Shown piece by piece: positions 9,481-18,900 of a stretch of DNA of 52,768 nucleotides; the stretch's first letter is position 1; every line of letters starts with the position of its first letter. Position numbers and translations under genes: made by a program. Source of the DNA: a virus; IMG/VR virus record IMGVR_UViG_3300030104_004723, positions 1 to 52,768 of that record. One strand, 5' to 3'. The notes beneath the pieces were generated by a model, which was given only the letters and a program-made list of their open reading frames with translations, ran no database searches and was not told the origin of the DNA.

Positions 9481-10562
9481 TGGCAAGTTTTGAAGCAAGA
9501 ATAGAAGCAATGACTCAAATAACAATTGAAAGTAGTGGAACAGCTCCAGACCATGGTGAGGTAACTGATTTTTTATTAGAAGGTATAAAAGATTTAACTA
9601 ATAAAATTATTAATTTAAGACCTGATGAAGCATTTAAATTTGCAGATGAAAGTACAGCAAGTGATGATAATGGCATAACAGTATCTGGTAAAATATTATC
9701 TGTAGTAAGAGAACATGACAGTACTTCTATATTAAGACCTTGTACTCCTATGTCTGCTGAATTAAGATATGAAGCTACAGATGTAAATAGTTTGCATTAT
9801 AAAAGTAAGTATAATCCAGGATTTTATATATTAAATAAAAAAGTATATGTAAGGCCTGCAGCGGCAGGAAGCGATAATGATATGAAAGTAAGCATGATTG
9901 ATTATCCAACTACAACATTTAATGCTAGTGCTATAACTGATTTTCCAGATGAATATGAGCATATGATAGTTATATATGGAGCAGCGCAATCTTGCTTAGC
10001 AGCAGCATCTGATATACATAATAATATGCCTACTAAACCTTCTGCTCCTACTATGCCTAATTTTACTCAAGTTGATTCTGAAATAGATTTACCAGAATTT
10101 CCTGTTTATAATCCTCCTAATTTTTCAGTTAATTTAAGTCAGCCAAGAAATTATATATTAAAAGAAGACTTTGAAACATCTGGTAAAATATTAGATGTAA
10201 TTAATAAAGAGTTTGATGCTTATGATAAAATAAATGAACAGCATAAAGAGATTTATAATAAAGAAGTTAAAATATTTGATGAAAAAATTAAAAACATATC
10301 AGGTAATAAAGATAGAGAATTTCAATTTTTAGCTGGAGATTATAGAAGTCAGATATATAAATATCAATATGATATAACACAATATCAATCTGAATTACAG
10401 GAAAAAATATCTTTATATAAATGGTATATGGAAAAATATATAAGTTTAACAAACGAATATAATAAGGGAATAGCTATGTCTATTACCCCTAAAGAAGCTC
10501 CAAAAAGAGAAGCTTCTTCGCAAGTAAAACCGCCAAAAGAAATTAAAGAAGAAAGAGGTTAA
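9480..10562 (+). CDS. Neck or head-tail adaptor-like virion protein
   Basis: Residues about 1-180 look like a helical adaptor domain: an N-terminal helix, a DFLLEGIKDLTNKI helix, then a beta part leading to FPDEYEHMIVIYGAAQSCLAAA. That last pattern is common in connector proteins of podovirus-like phages. The second half is a Pro-rich linker followed by a long coiled coil (about residues 235-335) and a basic tail. The extended coiled coil suggests an elongated neck or whisker part. The call rests on pattern and context only. Confidence 0.55.
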   Translation: MASFEARIEAMTQITIESSGTAPDHGEVTDFLLEGIKDLTNKIINLRPDEAFKFADESTASDDNGITVSGKILSVVREHDSTSILRPCTPMSAELRYEATDVNSLHYKSKYNPGFYILNKKVYVRPAAAGSDNDMKVSMIDYPTTTFNASAITDFPDEYEHMIVIYGAAQSCLAAASDIHNNMPTKPSAPTMPNFTQVDSEIDLPEFPVYNPPNFSVNLSQPRNYILKEDFETSGKILDVINKEFDAYDKINEQHKEIYNKEVKIFDEKIKNISGNKDREFQFLAGDYRSQIYKYQYDITQYQSELQEKISLYKWYMEKYISLTNEYNKGIAMSITPKEAPKREASSQVKPPKEIKEERG

Positions 10563-10565
10563 TAA

Positions 10566-11069
10566 ATGGCAAACAAAGGTTTAGGAAGCATGACAGCTTC
10601 TATATTACCAGATGAAGTTAAATCTACTTTAACAGGAGCTTGCAATTATACTCCCGTTACAGATGAAAAATGGGTGTATAAACAAGCTAGTATAACAACA
10701 TCAGCTGATACTGCTATATTTGCAACTACTGATGAATTTTTTGGTAATGCTGCTGCTAGTGATTCTGTCGCTACAGCAGATTTAGTAAAATGGATTGCTG
10801 TAAAACATACAGGAACAACTAATGGAGCTACATCTACAAACGAAGGTATTTTATTAACTCAAGCAAATGGAACTGTAGCTCATGATGCAACGGGAGCTAA
10901 TAGTGGCATATTGATAGAACCAAATGATTTATTTGTAGCTAAATTTGATGGTACTACAGTAGCAGATTTACAAGCAAGAACTGTTGCTTTAACGGGTCAA
11001 TCTCCAACGGCTAATGGCTCAAGTACTGTATTAATATATATAGCTGCTATAATAAATGACGTAGCATAA
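10566..11069 (+). CDS. Small beta-rich virion protein
   Basis: The 167-residue protein is rich in Ala, Thr and Gly and starts three bases after the preceding stop. Alternating strands (WIAVKHTG, ILLTQANG, VLIYIAAI) suggest a compact beta-sandwich of the decoration type. No motif gives a function. It is in line with the other small head proteins at 7438, 8052, 12119 and 12465. Confidence 0.6.
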   Translation: MANKGLGSMTASILPDEVKSTLTGACNYTPVTDEKWVYKQASITTSADTAIFATTDEFFGNAAASDSVATADLVKWIAVKHTGTTNGATSTNEGILLTQANGTVAHDATGANSGILIEPNDLFVAKFDGTTVADLQARTVALTGQSPTANGSSTVLIYIAAIINDVA

Positions 11070-11078
11070 GGAGATAAC

Positions 11079-11360
11079 ATGACTGTAAAAGAAGTAATGG
11101 AAAGAACTGGTGTTAATCAAACAGGTAGAGCTGTAGCTTATATAAAAGATGCATTGGAAGAAATACAAATGCTTACTGAAGTACATACTAGACTAGAAAG
11201 ATTTGATATAACTAAAGACCAAAGGTTTTACACTCTACCTAATGAAATGGTAAAAATGATTGACATAAGGGTGAAAAATCATTTAAATTCTAAAGATGAA
11301 TACAGAAGTATTCCTAGGATGATACATAAACCAGCAATAAAAGATGGAGATAATGTATAA
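11079..11360 (+). CDS. Head-tail connector, N-terminal helical part
   Basis: This 93-residue protein begins with a short helical region followed by DALEEIQMLTEVH and a beta segment (YTLPNEMVKMIDIRVK). In phage adaptors of the gp4/gp10 type, a helical start and a 'tLPddflk' segment introduce the connector domain. The stop overlaps the next gene (TAATGG). That gene ends with the other half of the connector pattern, so the two may together correspond to one connector in related phages. An AAGGAGATAAC binding site supports the start. Confidence 0.6.
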   Translation: MTVKEVMERTGVNQTGRAVAYIKDALEEIQMLTEVHTRLERFDITKDQRFYTLPNEMVKMIDIRVKNHLNSKDEYRSIPRMIHKPAIKDGDNV

Positions 11361-12064
11361 TGGCTACAAGCAAACAATATGCATATTACTTAGAAGGTAA
11401 TCAAGTAGCAATAGTTGAAAAAGATGTTAATTTTAATAACAACGTAGATAGTAAAGAATATGGTCCTGGTGTTGCTAGACAACAATGGAAATCTCCATTA
11501 ACTGCTATAACAGATGGTTTAGAAGTTAAATATGTATATTCACCTACTTATAAAATTCAAACTACAAATGACGTAGATACAAATATAACTCAATATATGT
11601 CTACAGATGGTAAGTTAACTATAGCGGATAATACATCAGCATATATTAATTATGCAACTACATACGCTTTAGCTGCTGATAAATATATAGTATTAGAAAG
11701 TGCTGGAAGATTTAATGGTTTGCATAAAATAGAATCAATTGGCAATAATACAGGAACAAATAATAAAATTGTATTAACCACTAAGTATACTGGAAGCGAA
11801 AGTGCATGGACTGATTTTGAAGAAACTCCTAGTTTGTATTATGCTGTAGATGTTTTAGAAGATGAATCTTTTGAATTAGATTTACCTAACTATTTACAGA
11901 AAGCTTTAGTTTATTATGTAAAAGCTAAATTTGCTGAAGATAGCATGGATATAAAAAGTAAAGAATACTTTATGAGAGAATTTAAAAAGATGTTGGAGAA
12001 ATACGAAACTACAAGAATTAGTGGATTAAGAATGATGAGTTCTGGTCCACATGCAATACGATAA
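11360..12064 (+). CDS. Head-tail connector, C-terminal part
   Basis: The 234-residue protein is beta-rich over residues 1-160. It then has a helical C-terminus, LPNYLQKALVYYVKAKFAED followed by an EYFMREFKKMLEKYE helix and an Arg/Gly-rich tail ending GPHAIR. This C-terminal layout (paired helices then an arm ending AIR) is typical of phage head-closure and tail-adaptor proteins. The protein would bridge portal and tail. It is coupled to the 93-residue gene upstream by overlapping stop and start. Confidence 0.6.
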   Translation: MATSKQYAYYLEGNQVAIVEKDVNFNNNVDSKEYGPGVARQQWKSPLTAITDGLEVKYVYSPTYKIQTTNDVDTNITQYMSTDGKLTIADNTSAYINYATTYALAADKYIVLESAGRFNGLHKIESIGNNTGTNNKIVLTTKYTGSESAWTDFEETPSLYYAVDVLEDESFELDLPNYLQKALVYYVKAKFAEDSMDIKSKEYFMREFKKMLEKYETTRISGLRMMSSGPHAIR

Positions 12065-12077
12065 CAATAAATAACAA

Positions 12078-12107
12078 GCCCATTCACGCACAGCCAGTGC
12101 TTAGGGC
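12078..12107 (+). promoter_or_regulatory. Bulged stem-loop before a small structural gene
   Basis: GCCC (12078-12081) pairs with GGGC (12104-12107), and GCAC (12088-12091) with GTGC (12097-12100) around the loop AGCCA. It follows the string AATAAATAACAAGCC, nearly the same as AATAAATAACGAGCC before the stem-loop at 8494. Both elements precede genes for small beta-rich virion proteins and sit just before an AGGAGG or AAGGAG site, which suggests a shared role in setting expression of single genes in the operon. No T-run follows, so a terminator is unlikely. Confidence 0.4.
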
Positions 12108-12118
12108 AGGAGGTAAAC

Positions 12119-12460
12119 ATGGCAGGATTACAAAAATTAACAGTACAAGAAGCACAAAATGCTGCATTAGGACAGGCAGGATGTGTATTTGTCGACACCA
12201 ATACAGCTGTAGTAGCACCTACAGGTAAAGCTTTTGTTGCAATAACATTTTTAACAGATGTTACACTAGATGCTAGCGGAGGCTTAATAGCTGAAGATTC
12301 TACTAGATGGGCTAATACTGAAGCAGCTGCATCAGCAGGAGGTTCTGGAGGAATACAAATAGATGCTAGCAATAGCTTTCCTAAGGGAGTTACTATTTAT
12401 GGTAGATGGACTGAAATAGATTTAGATAGTGCTGGAACACTTATAGCGTATATAGGTTAA
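12119..12460 (+). CDS. Small beta-rich virion protein
   Basis: The 113-residue protein has a strong AGGAGG binding site. The C-terminal pattern GVTIYGRWTEIDLDSAG and a final IAYIG recur in small head or tail accessory proteins of marine phages, in my recollection. It probably adopts a compact beta-fold on the virion. No enzymatic features are seen. It is preceded by the stem-loop at 12078-12107. Confidence 0.65.
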   Translation: MAGLQKLTVQEAQNAALGQAGCVFVDTNTAVVAPTGKAFVAITFLTDVTLDASGGLIAEDSTRWANTEAAASAGGSGGIQIDASNSFPKGVTIYGRWTEIDLDSAGTLIAYIG

Positions 12461-12464
12461 TATT

Positions 12465-12908
12465 ATGCCAATAATGGGATTAACAAACAATAATTCAAAA
12501 ACTTATGCTAGAGTAACTACAATATGCATTGACAATGATTTCGATGATGATTTACATACATTTACAGGAACAAATACTTCAGCATGTGGTATAGTTGGAG
12601 GAGAGTTACATATAACTGCTTCATCAAGTAATGGATACGGAAGTAGAAGTTTTATCACACATCCAGGAACTAAATATAATTATTCTATAGATTTTGTAAG
12701 CCCGTCTTTTGCAAGTGTTATAAAAATTGGAACATCAGCTGGAGATGGAACTCACGTTTCAAGAGCTGTTAACAATTCTGACCCAGGATATGGCACGATA
12801 ACAGGTTCATTTACTGCAACTACAAAAGCTACTTATATTAGCTTATCTGTAAACGCATCTACAAGAACTGGTCGTTGGGATAATTTAATTATATCGGAAA
12901 ACAACTAA
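12465..12908 (+). CDS. Jelly-roll-like surface protein, possible carbohydrate-binding domain
   Basis: The 147-residue protein begins with DFDDDLHTFTGTNTSA and continues with GGELHITASS, ending in SVNASTRTGRWDNLIISE. This order of strands, with the terminal 'g.wDnl.i.e' element, resembles carbohydrate-binding modules of the CBM4/9-like jelly-roll type used on phage capsids or tails to touch glycans. It is close behind the gene at 12119 and separated by 20 bases from the lysis gene. Function is inferred from pattern only. Confidence 0.5.
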   Translation: MPIMGLTNNNSKTYARVTTICIDNDFDDDLHTFTGTNTSACGIVGGELHITASSSNGYGSRSFITHPGTKYNYSIDFVSPSFASVIKIGTSAGDGTHVSRAVNNSDPGYGTITGSFTATTKATYISLSVNASTRTGRWDNLIISENN

Positions 12909-12927
12909 TAAAACAGGAGAAACAAAA

Positions 12928-13323
12928 ATGCCTAAGTTTGGTAAAAGAAGTAAACTAAATCTTCTTTCATGCGATTATAGACTTCAAGAAATATTTAATG
13001 AAGTTATAAAGAAAGTTGATTGTAGTGTCTTGGAAGGACACAGAAGTGAAGAAAGACAAAATAAATTATTCAAAGAGGGAAAGACTAAAGTTACTTACCC
13101 AAAAGGTAGGCATAATGCTAAGCCTTCTCGCGCTGTTGATGTTGTGCCTTACCCTGTGGACTGGGAAGATAGAGAACGTTTCCATTTATTTGCTGGGTAT
13201 GTCCTTGGGGTGGCTAGTGGGATGGGTTATACTCTTCGCTGGGGAGGAGACTGGAATATGAACTTTGAGGTAGATGATAACAAGTTCGATGATTTCCCAC
13301 ACTTTGAGATTACAGATGCTTAG
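12928..13323 (+). CDS. M15 family D-Ala/L-Ala-D-Glu type peptidase, endolysin
   Basis: The 131-residue protein has the zinc peptidase pattern of the M15 family (VanY and phage L-alanyl-D-glutamate endopeptidases). H62 and D71 lie in GRHNAKPSRAVDVVP and H125 in DDFPHFEI; D122 would be the general base. Such enzymes cut peptide bridges of peptidoglycan to release virions. The GHRSEERQNKLFKEG segment before the first zinc ligand is also typical. It has no signal peptide, so export needs a holin; the 48-residue membrane protein at 14380 is a candidate. A good binding site (CAGGAGAAAC) precedes the start. Confidence 0.85.
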   Translation: MPKFGKRSKLNLLSCDYRLQEIFNEVIKKVDCSVLEGHRSEERQNKLFKEGKTKVTYPKGRHNAKPSRAVDVVPYPVDWEDRERFHLFAGYVLGVASGMGYTLRWGGDWNMNFEVDDNKFDDFPHFEITDA

Positions 13324-14083
13324 AAAAAGAGCAATAGTAACTCCAGATAAACACTTTCCATATGCAGATATCCCAGCTATCAATGCAGTATGCAAAGCAA
13401 TAGAATTAGTAAAACCTGATATTTATGTTGACTTAGGAGATACAGGAGAATGGCATGAATTTTCTAGGCATAAATGGAGAGGTAAAGCTAAACCTGCATT
13501 AGAGTATTTAATTAGTGGCTATGATAGAGACGTTAAAAACGTTAATGCAGGAATGGATATTATTGATGAAGCATTAGATAAAGCTAATTGCAAAGAAAAG
13601 TATTTTTGCGAAGGTAATCATGAAAATTGGTTAGAGCTTACAGTAGATGAACATCCATACTTACCTCAATATCGCGTTAAAACAGCTCTAAAACTTGATG
13701 AAAGAGGTTATGAGTACTATCCTATGGGTGAGTATTTAAAGATTGGTAAAATGAATTTTTATCACGGACATCATTATGGAGGTCAATATCATACAGCTAA
13801 CCATCTTAGAAAATTAGGTGGTAATATAATGTATGGACATTGGCATGATTTACAACATATGACTGCTACACATATTGATGGTCCAAAAGGTGCATGGTCA
13901 ATAGGCTGTTTAAAAGATATGTCTGACGAAGCTAACGAATGGCTTGGTCATAGAAAAATAAATTGGGCTCATGCTTTTGCTATAATTGAATTCTACGATG
14001 AAGGTAATTTTACAGTAGATGTAGTGCAAATAATAAATGGTAAAGCAACAGTATGGGGTCAGCTAATAGATGGAAATAAATAG
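13316..14083 (+). CDS. Calcineurin-like metallophosphoesterase
   Basis: I place the start at the ATG at 13316, which overlaps the end of the M15 gene by 8 bases; an earlier ATG at 13274 would overlap far more and lacks support. The motifs of the family are in order: D11-K-H13, G41-D42 in DLGDTGE, G100-N101-H102 in EGNHENW, H150-G-H152 and G174-H175-W-H177. They bind two metal ions and hydrolyse phosphoesters. Phage members are often assigned to nucleotide or nucleic-acid phosphate removal, but the substrate cannot be told here. It is coupled to the endolysin gene. Confidence 0.85.
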   Translation: MLRKRAIVTPDKHFPYADIPAINAVCKAIELVKPDIYVDLGDTGEWHEFSRHKWRGKAKPALEYLISGYDRDVKNVNAGMDIIDEALDKANCKEKYFCEGNHENWLELTVDEHPYLPQYRVKTALKLDERGYEYYPMGEYLKIGKMNFYHGHHYGGQYHTANHLRKLGGNIMYGHWHDLQHMTATHIDGPKGAWSIGCLKDMSDEANEWLGHRKINWAHAFAIIEFYDEGNFTVDVVQIINGKATVWGQLIDGNK

Positions 14084-14091
14084 GAGAGATA

Positions 14092-14370
14092 ATGTTACAA
14101 GCAATTTTAATGAAAAAAGTTATTGGCATTGTTATGGAAAAAATAGCCGAAAAACATAAGATTAAAAAATTACAAGATTATGTTGAAAAAGATAACGAAC
14201 TTGATATTCAAGTAAAACAACAACAAAAAACAATTAGTAAACAAGGTAAATATATTGAGGAATTAGAAAAAAAAGTTGCTATCTTAGAAAAGAATGCACA
14301 TCCCCCAATATTTACAACTAAAGATTACAAGAGTATTCTTAAGAGAATAAAGAAACTAGAAAACAAATAA
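14092..14370 (+). CDS. Coiled-coil protein in the lysis region
   Basis: The 92-residue protein has an N-terminal amphipathic or weakly hydrophobic helix (residues 1-17) followed by a continuous coiled coil rich in Lys, Gln and Glu. A binding site (TAGGAGAGATA) supports the start. Sitting between the endolysin/phosphoesterase pair and a one-helix membrane protein, it could be a spanin-like or holin-partner protein, but no lipobox or clear export signal is present. Confidence 0.6.
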   Translation: MLQAILMKKVIGIVMEKIAEKHKIKKLQDYVEKDNELDIQVKQQQKTISKQGKYIEELEKKVAILEKNAHPPIFTTKDYKSILKRIKKLENK

Positions 14371-14379
14371 GGAGATAGT

Positions 14380-14526
14380 ATGTTATCATTTATTACATCA
14401 AATTGGGAATGGTTTTTGCTTGGATTATACGTTTTAGAAAAAGGTATAAAATTAAGCCCTTCTAAAAAAGATGATTTGGTTTGGGATATGGTATTAAAAC
14501 CAATAGTTGATAAAATAAAAAAGTAA
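14380..14526 (+). CDS. One-helix membrane protein, possible holin
   Basis: This short gene of 48 codons has a strong AAGGAGATAGT site. Residues about 4-20 (FITSNWEWFLLGLYVLE) form one membrane helix, followed by a charged tail with KLSPSKKDDLVWD and a Lys-rich end. Small proteins of this shape lie beside endolysins in many phages and may be holins or holin-like. The proximity to the M15 peptidase supports that. There is no direct sequence proof. Confidence 0.55.
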   Translation: MLSFITSNWEWFLLGLYVLEKGIKLSPSKKDDLVWDMVLKPIVDKIKK

Positions 14527-14532
14527 GTTACG

Positions 14533-17500
14533 ATGGCTGATAATAGAGAAATATGGAAAATAGATAAATTTGATGGAGGCTTAAATGACGCTACTGATGC
14601 AAAAGATTTAAAATCAAATGAATTTGCAGAATTAGTAGATGTAAATATAGAAGAAAAAGGCTCTATATCTAGTATGGGACATAGCGAAGATTCTTCTATA
14701 GCTAGTCAAACTGTTGTACCAATAGGGATACATGCTGGAAAAGGTTTGCATTCATTTTTTAGTGACAAATCTATGTTTGTAGATACTTCAATAAATTCTT
14801 GGCTTCCTGTTGTTACTTTAGCAAATGCTAGTCAAGGTAGTTATGCAAGCATGACCTTTTCTTTATCTTCTCTATTATGGCTCTTTCCACCTACTGATGG
14901 CGATAATACTTCTACAATTGGAAATGACGCAGATAGGCCTTATAAAGGTGACTTAAAAATGCAACTAGGATTGTGGGTAGACAATCAATTTACACCTGTA
15001 GGAGGAAATGGTGAATTTGAATTTATGGCTATACATGGAGATGGAGGAGACAATAGTAATGTTTTAACTGTTTTATCTGACAGTACTACTTGGGAAGGGG
15101 TTAAAGGCGATGTGTCTACTAATTTATTTGATACCCCTACTTATTATAAGTATACAGATATTAATGAATATGGAATACCATCATCTGCAGCAGGCCTTAT
15201 GTATTATCCTGGAATTTATACGCAATTATGGCCTTCTATTGAATTATGGAAAAACAATGAAAATAGAATAGCTGGAAGATATTGGAATCAAAAAAGCGGA
15301 AGTATAGATTCTTCTATAGCAGACATATATGATTTTGGAAATAATTATTTAATTAACAATGCTCCTAATTCTCCGTTTGCTCGTCATCTTATTAATTCAG
15401 AAGGTCCTGATATAGGTTCTTTATATGCAGATTTTTTCTGGGATGATATTTATAATTGGAATGATGGAACTCAAGTTCAAGAAAATGATATTGATAAATG
15501 GAGAGCAACAACTTACTGGGATAACAGGAATATATTTAGCACTCCTGTCCCTGGGAGAAAAGCTAATTATGGAGTAGGATATTGTCTATCTAAAGGAGTT
15601 TTTGATAACAATATTCCTAATGCAAATAACATTAAAAAACATCTTCCATATGCATACGGGAATTCAGACATTCCTATTGAAGAATACGACTATACCCAAA
15701 CTGGTACAATTGCAGGATATTTTAAAGGAAATAGAATTTTAGGAAAAGAATACGTTTGCTTTCCTCATCCTGATACTGGAAATTTATTATCAATGTCTCA
15801 ACCCCAAGCTATGCATTATTATGGATGGGCAGGATGGAATTCTATAGCTCATCATTTAATAAATGCTATTAACAATTATAGCGGCACAAATTCTTCTAAT
15901 AATTTTAATGCTAAGTTTACTCACTATCAATATTTAAAAAATCCTACATCTGATATAACTAGTGATGATAATAGAAATTTATTAGGAAAAGTTAATTCAG
16001 TTAAAAGTTATACTAATAGAATAGATGACACAATTACAATTACTTCAAATGTTAGAGGAAGCCATTTAAATGGAGTAAAATTAGCTGTTAATTTAACTTC
16101 TGCTAATGTTACTGATGTTGGAGGTACAGCTCTTACGCAAGTCCCTCAAAGAACTTTACATGCTTTATATCAATCAGACCCATTGAGAGGAACAATTACT
16201 TCAAATATAACGTCTACTGCTGAAACTTTTACTACAAATAAAGAAACAGCAAAATATTTAAAACTTAACGATGTTATAAAAGTAGAAAATGCTTCTGATG
16301 CAACTGAATATGAATTTATGTTTATAAAAGGAATAGTAGGAAGTTCAGGGCCATTATTTACTGTAAACGTTGATAGAGCTTTCAGAGGACCTTTTCAAGG
16401 AACTATAGACACAGATACATTAGGTATAGCTAGGTCTTTTTCATCTGGAGCTAAAATATCTAAATTTGAAATACACCCTATGGGATATGAATCAGCTTCT
16501 AATGCTCAATGGGGACTAACTTCTGGCCTTGACAATGAAGAAGGTCATGCAAGAGATTGGGGAGCTGGAACATATATAGTAGGGGAAAAAGAATTGCATG
16601 GAGGAAGTGAAGTAGATGTAGCTCATAAAGTTAGAATATATTTTGGAGGAAATCAAAATGAAGGAGACATTGCTACTTTTGAAATTGTTAACAGCATTAA
16701 TTTAGATGGGGAAAATAGATGGAGTCAAGTTTTAGATTCTGGTCCTGAAATAAATGCTGCAAATTTTGCTGCTCATATAGACGCCAACACACAAATATTA
16801 GGAGTTCATCAAGAAGGATATGGACAAGATTTAACATCTGAAGATAATTATTATGGTATGTGGTATGTAGATGTTGAATCTAATGTATTAGGAGTAAGTA
16901 ATGTTTTTGATTTAAGAACTTTTATATTTCCTAATGCAATATGGAACGATAAAATATTAACCAATACTGATGAAGAATATACTGTAATAATGCATAAAAT
17001 GAAAGAATGGGGACATGACTTTGGTTTAGCCCTTGATGACGTTGGCCAGACCAAATTAGTAGGAATGTCTATTTTTTCTAAAGCACAAAATTCATGGATA
17101 ACTCCTACTACTCCTGTGTCTGGTGACAATGAAGCAACTTGGGCACATCAATTAGGATGGTATGAAAAATTTGAAGTAGGAGATGGTGATGACCCTTTTA
17201 ACATAGGAACATATCCAGAACCATCAAAACCTTATTTTTGGAGTGATTCTAGTGAATTGAGAATAATAGAAACTAATTTTAATTTAGACAATCTTAATAA
17301 AGTACTTAAATTTATTGACGTAAGACATTGGTTTTCAAATATATTAAAAGATTTAGGTGATGCTTATACTGACAATAATACCGTATATGATATTATGGAT
17401 GAAATTGGAGAAGCAGGAAATTTACAATTTTGGGGATTTAGTCTTTCTGATGTAGATAGAAGTTGGAAATATTCAGCTTTAGATACATCAAGTGAAAAAT

Positions 17501-18900
17501 TTCCAGGATTAAAATTTGACGGAATTGGAAATACTACTTTTGGAGCTTCAGGATTTGCATATGAAATCTCTGAAAACAATGACAGTCTTCCTGGAGCTAT
17601 GGCTGACTTTGAACAAGTAAGTAGTGGTGGAGTTGACTGGACAGGAACTTGCAAGTTTTATGCATCTGCTATATTTAGTGATGGTTCTGAAACCTTACCA
17701 ATACATAATTTTCATACAGATAATACTAGCAGAATTCCAATGAGTATTAATTTTACTCCTTCTAGTGATGAAGACCCTATGGATGATTCTTTAAAGTTTA
17801 GATTTGCAGTAAGGCCTTTTGCGAACGGTGAATATGTTTTAGATAATTTAAATGTAATAGGTTATCATTTTTATTACACTAATTCTGAAGAAAATTTTGA
17901 TACATTTTGGAGTTTAGGTAAAGTTACTTGGGGAGAAGGTTTTACTCCATCAAATCAAATATCTTCTACAGATACAGTAGAACAATCTTCTAGTATTCCG
18001 TTTTCAAGATATATAAATGATGCAACTGGTATTAATAATAATACTTTTGTTTTAGATAATGGAGGAAGTCAGTATTATATATTTTCATCAATGCCTAAAT
18101 TACATACATTTGAAACATTGCATGGATATTCACCATATAATGTTACTTTAAATGCAAGATATAAAGCACATTGTATAGCAGGAAGAAGAAGTTTTATAGG
18201 CAATGTTGGTATTAAAGATAAATTAGGAAGTGATATGAATTATTATAATGACAAAATGATAATAAGCCCTGTTAATCAACTTGACACTTTCCCTTATCCG
18301 TATAATGAAATAACAGTTGATTCTAGTGATGGAGATGAAATAGTTGAATTAGAATCTGTTGGAGATAGAGTTTTGCAATTTAAAAAGAACATTTTATATA
18401 TATTGAATATAGCAGCAGCGGTACCTTCAGAATATTATTTAGAAGATAAATTTAAGTTTAGAGGAGCTCAAAGTAAAGAGCATATTGTTAAAACTGCTGA
18501 TGGAATATTTTGGGTTAATATTCACGGAGCTTTTTATTATGACGGAGAAACAATAACAGATTTAACATTAAGTGGAGATGAAGAAGATAATAAACTTAGA
18601 ATAGATAAAGGGGCATGGAAAGATTTTGTAAATTCAGATACTTTAGTAGGATATGAACCTTTTACTGGAGAATGCTTTGTAATTAAAAAACATACTCAAA
18701 CAGTAGAAGCTGATGGAGATTGTTACGTATATAATTCTAAGTTAGACAATTGGAGTTATGGTAAGGGTAGATTTTATACAGGAGGAACAACAGATAGCCC
18801 TAGACATATGTCAAATATAATTAATATGGGAAATAATAATCAAATGGTATATGTAGTAGATTTTGAAGCAGGTGATGTTGAATCAAGGATTCCTGTATAA
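14533..18900 (+). CDS. Large tail protein, probable tail nozzle/propeller
   Basis: The gene encodes 1455 residues. The N-terminus (EIWKIDKFDGGLNDATD) is a recurrent start of nozzle-like tail proteins in marine podovirus-like phages. The C-terminal 250 residues carry RVLQFKKNILYILNIA and ADGIFWVNIHGAFYYDG, blade-like repeats seen in T7 gp12-type beta-propeller nozzles. The intervening 1000 residues are rich in Asn, Asp, Ser and aromatic residues and probably form inserted beta-domains. At about 1455 residues it is much longer than T7 gp12 (near 790). The next gene overlaps its stop by TAATG. The binding site is weak. Confidence 0.65.
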   Translation: MADNREIWKIDKFDGGLNDATDAKDLKSNEFAELVDVNIEEKGSISSMGHSEDSSIASQTVVPIGIHAGKGLHSFFSDKSMFVDTSINSWLPVVTLANASQGSYASMTFSLSSLLWLFPPTDGDNTSTIGNDADRPYKGDLKMQLGLWVDNQFTPVGGNGEFEFMAIHGDGGDNSNVLTVLSDSTTWEGVKGDVSTNLFDTPTYYKYTDINEYGIPSSAAGLMYYPGIYTQLWPSIELWKNNENRIAGRYWNQKSGSIDSSIADIYDFGNNYLINNAPNSPFARHLINSEGPDIGSLYADFFWDDIYNWNDGTQVQENDIDKWRATTYWDNRNIFSTPVPGRKANYGVGYCLSKGVFDNNIPNANNIKKHLPYAYGNSDIPIEEYDYTQTGTIAGYFKGNRILGKEYVCFPHPDTGNLLSMSQPQAMHYYGWAGWNSIAHHLINAINNYSGTNSSNNFNAKFTHYQYLKNPTSDITSDDNRNLLGKVNSVKSYTNRIDDTITITSNVRGSHLNGVKLAVNLTSANVTDVGGTALTQVPQRTLHALYQSDPLRGTITSNITSTAETFTTNKETAKYLKLNDVIKVENASDATEYEFMFIKGIVGSSGPLFTVNVDRAFRGPFQGTIDTDTLGIARSFSSGAKISKFEIHPMGYESASNAQWGLTSGLDNEEGHARDWGAGTYIVGEKELHGGSEVDVAHKVRIYFGGNQNEGDIATFEIVNSINLDGENRWSQVLDSGPEINAANFAAHIDANTQILGVHQEGYGQDLTSEDNYYGMWYVDVESNVLGVSNVFDLRTFIFPNAIWNDKILTNTDEEYTVIMHKMKEWGHDFGLALDDVGQTKLVGMSIFSKAQNSWITPTTPVSGDNEATWAHQLGWYEKFEVGDGDDPFNIGTYPEPSKPYFWSDSSELRIIETNFNLDNLNKVLKFIDVRHWFSNILKDLGDAYTDNNTVYDIMDEIGEAGNLQFWGFSLSDVDRSWKYSALDTSSEKFPGLKFDGIGNTTFGASGFAYEISENNDSLPGAMADFEQVSSGGVDWTGTCKFYASAIFSDGSETLPIHNFHTDNTSRIPMSINFTPSSDEDPMDDSLKFRFAVRPFANGEYVLDNLNVIGYHFYYTNSEENFDTFWSLGKVTWGEGFTPSNQISSTDTVEQSSSIPFSRYINDATGINNNTFVLDNGGSQYYIFSSMPKLHTFETLHGYSPYNVTLNARYKAHCIAGRRSFIGNVGIKDKLGSDMNYYNDKMIISPVNQLDTFPYPYNEITVDSSDGDEIVELESVGDRVLQFKKNILYILNIAAAVPSEYYLEDKFKFRGAQSKEHIVKTADGIFWVNIHGAFYYDGETITDLTLSGDEEDNKLRIDKGAWKDFVNSDTLVGYEPFTGECFVIKKHTQTVEADGDCYVYNSKLDNWSYGKGRFYTGGTTDSPRHMSNIINMGNNNQMVYVVDFEAGDVESRIPV

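Noticed and set aside
13016-13261. An 81-codon + strand frame inside the M15 peptidase gene
   Set aside because: It lies wholly within a gene with clear zinc-ligand motifs, has no binding site, and its hydrophobic look comes from the other frame.
13274-13318. Upstream start for the metallophosphoesterase
   Set aside because: It would add 14 residues unlike the family and a long overlap with the peptidase; the ATG at 13316 gives the usual short distance to the first metal motif.
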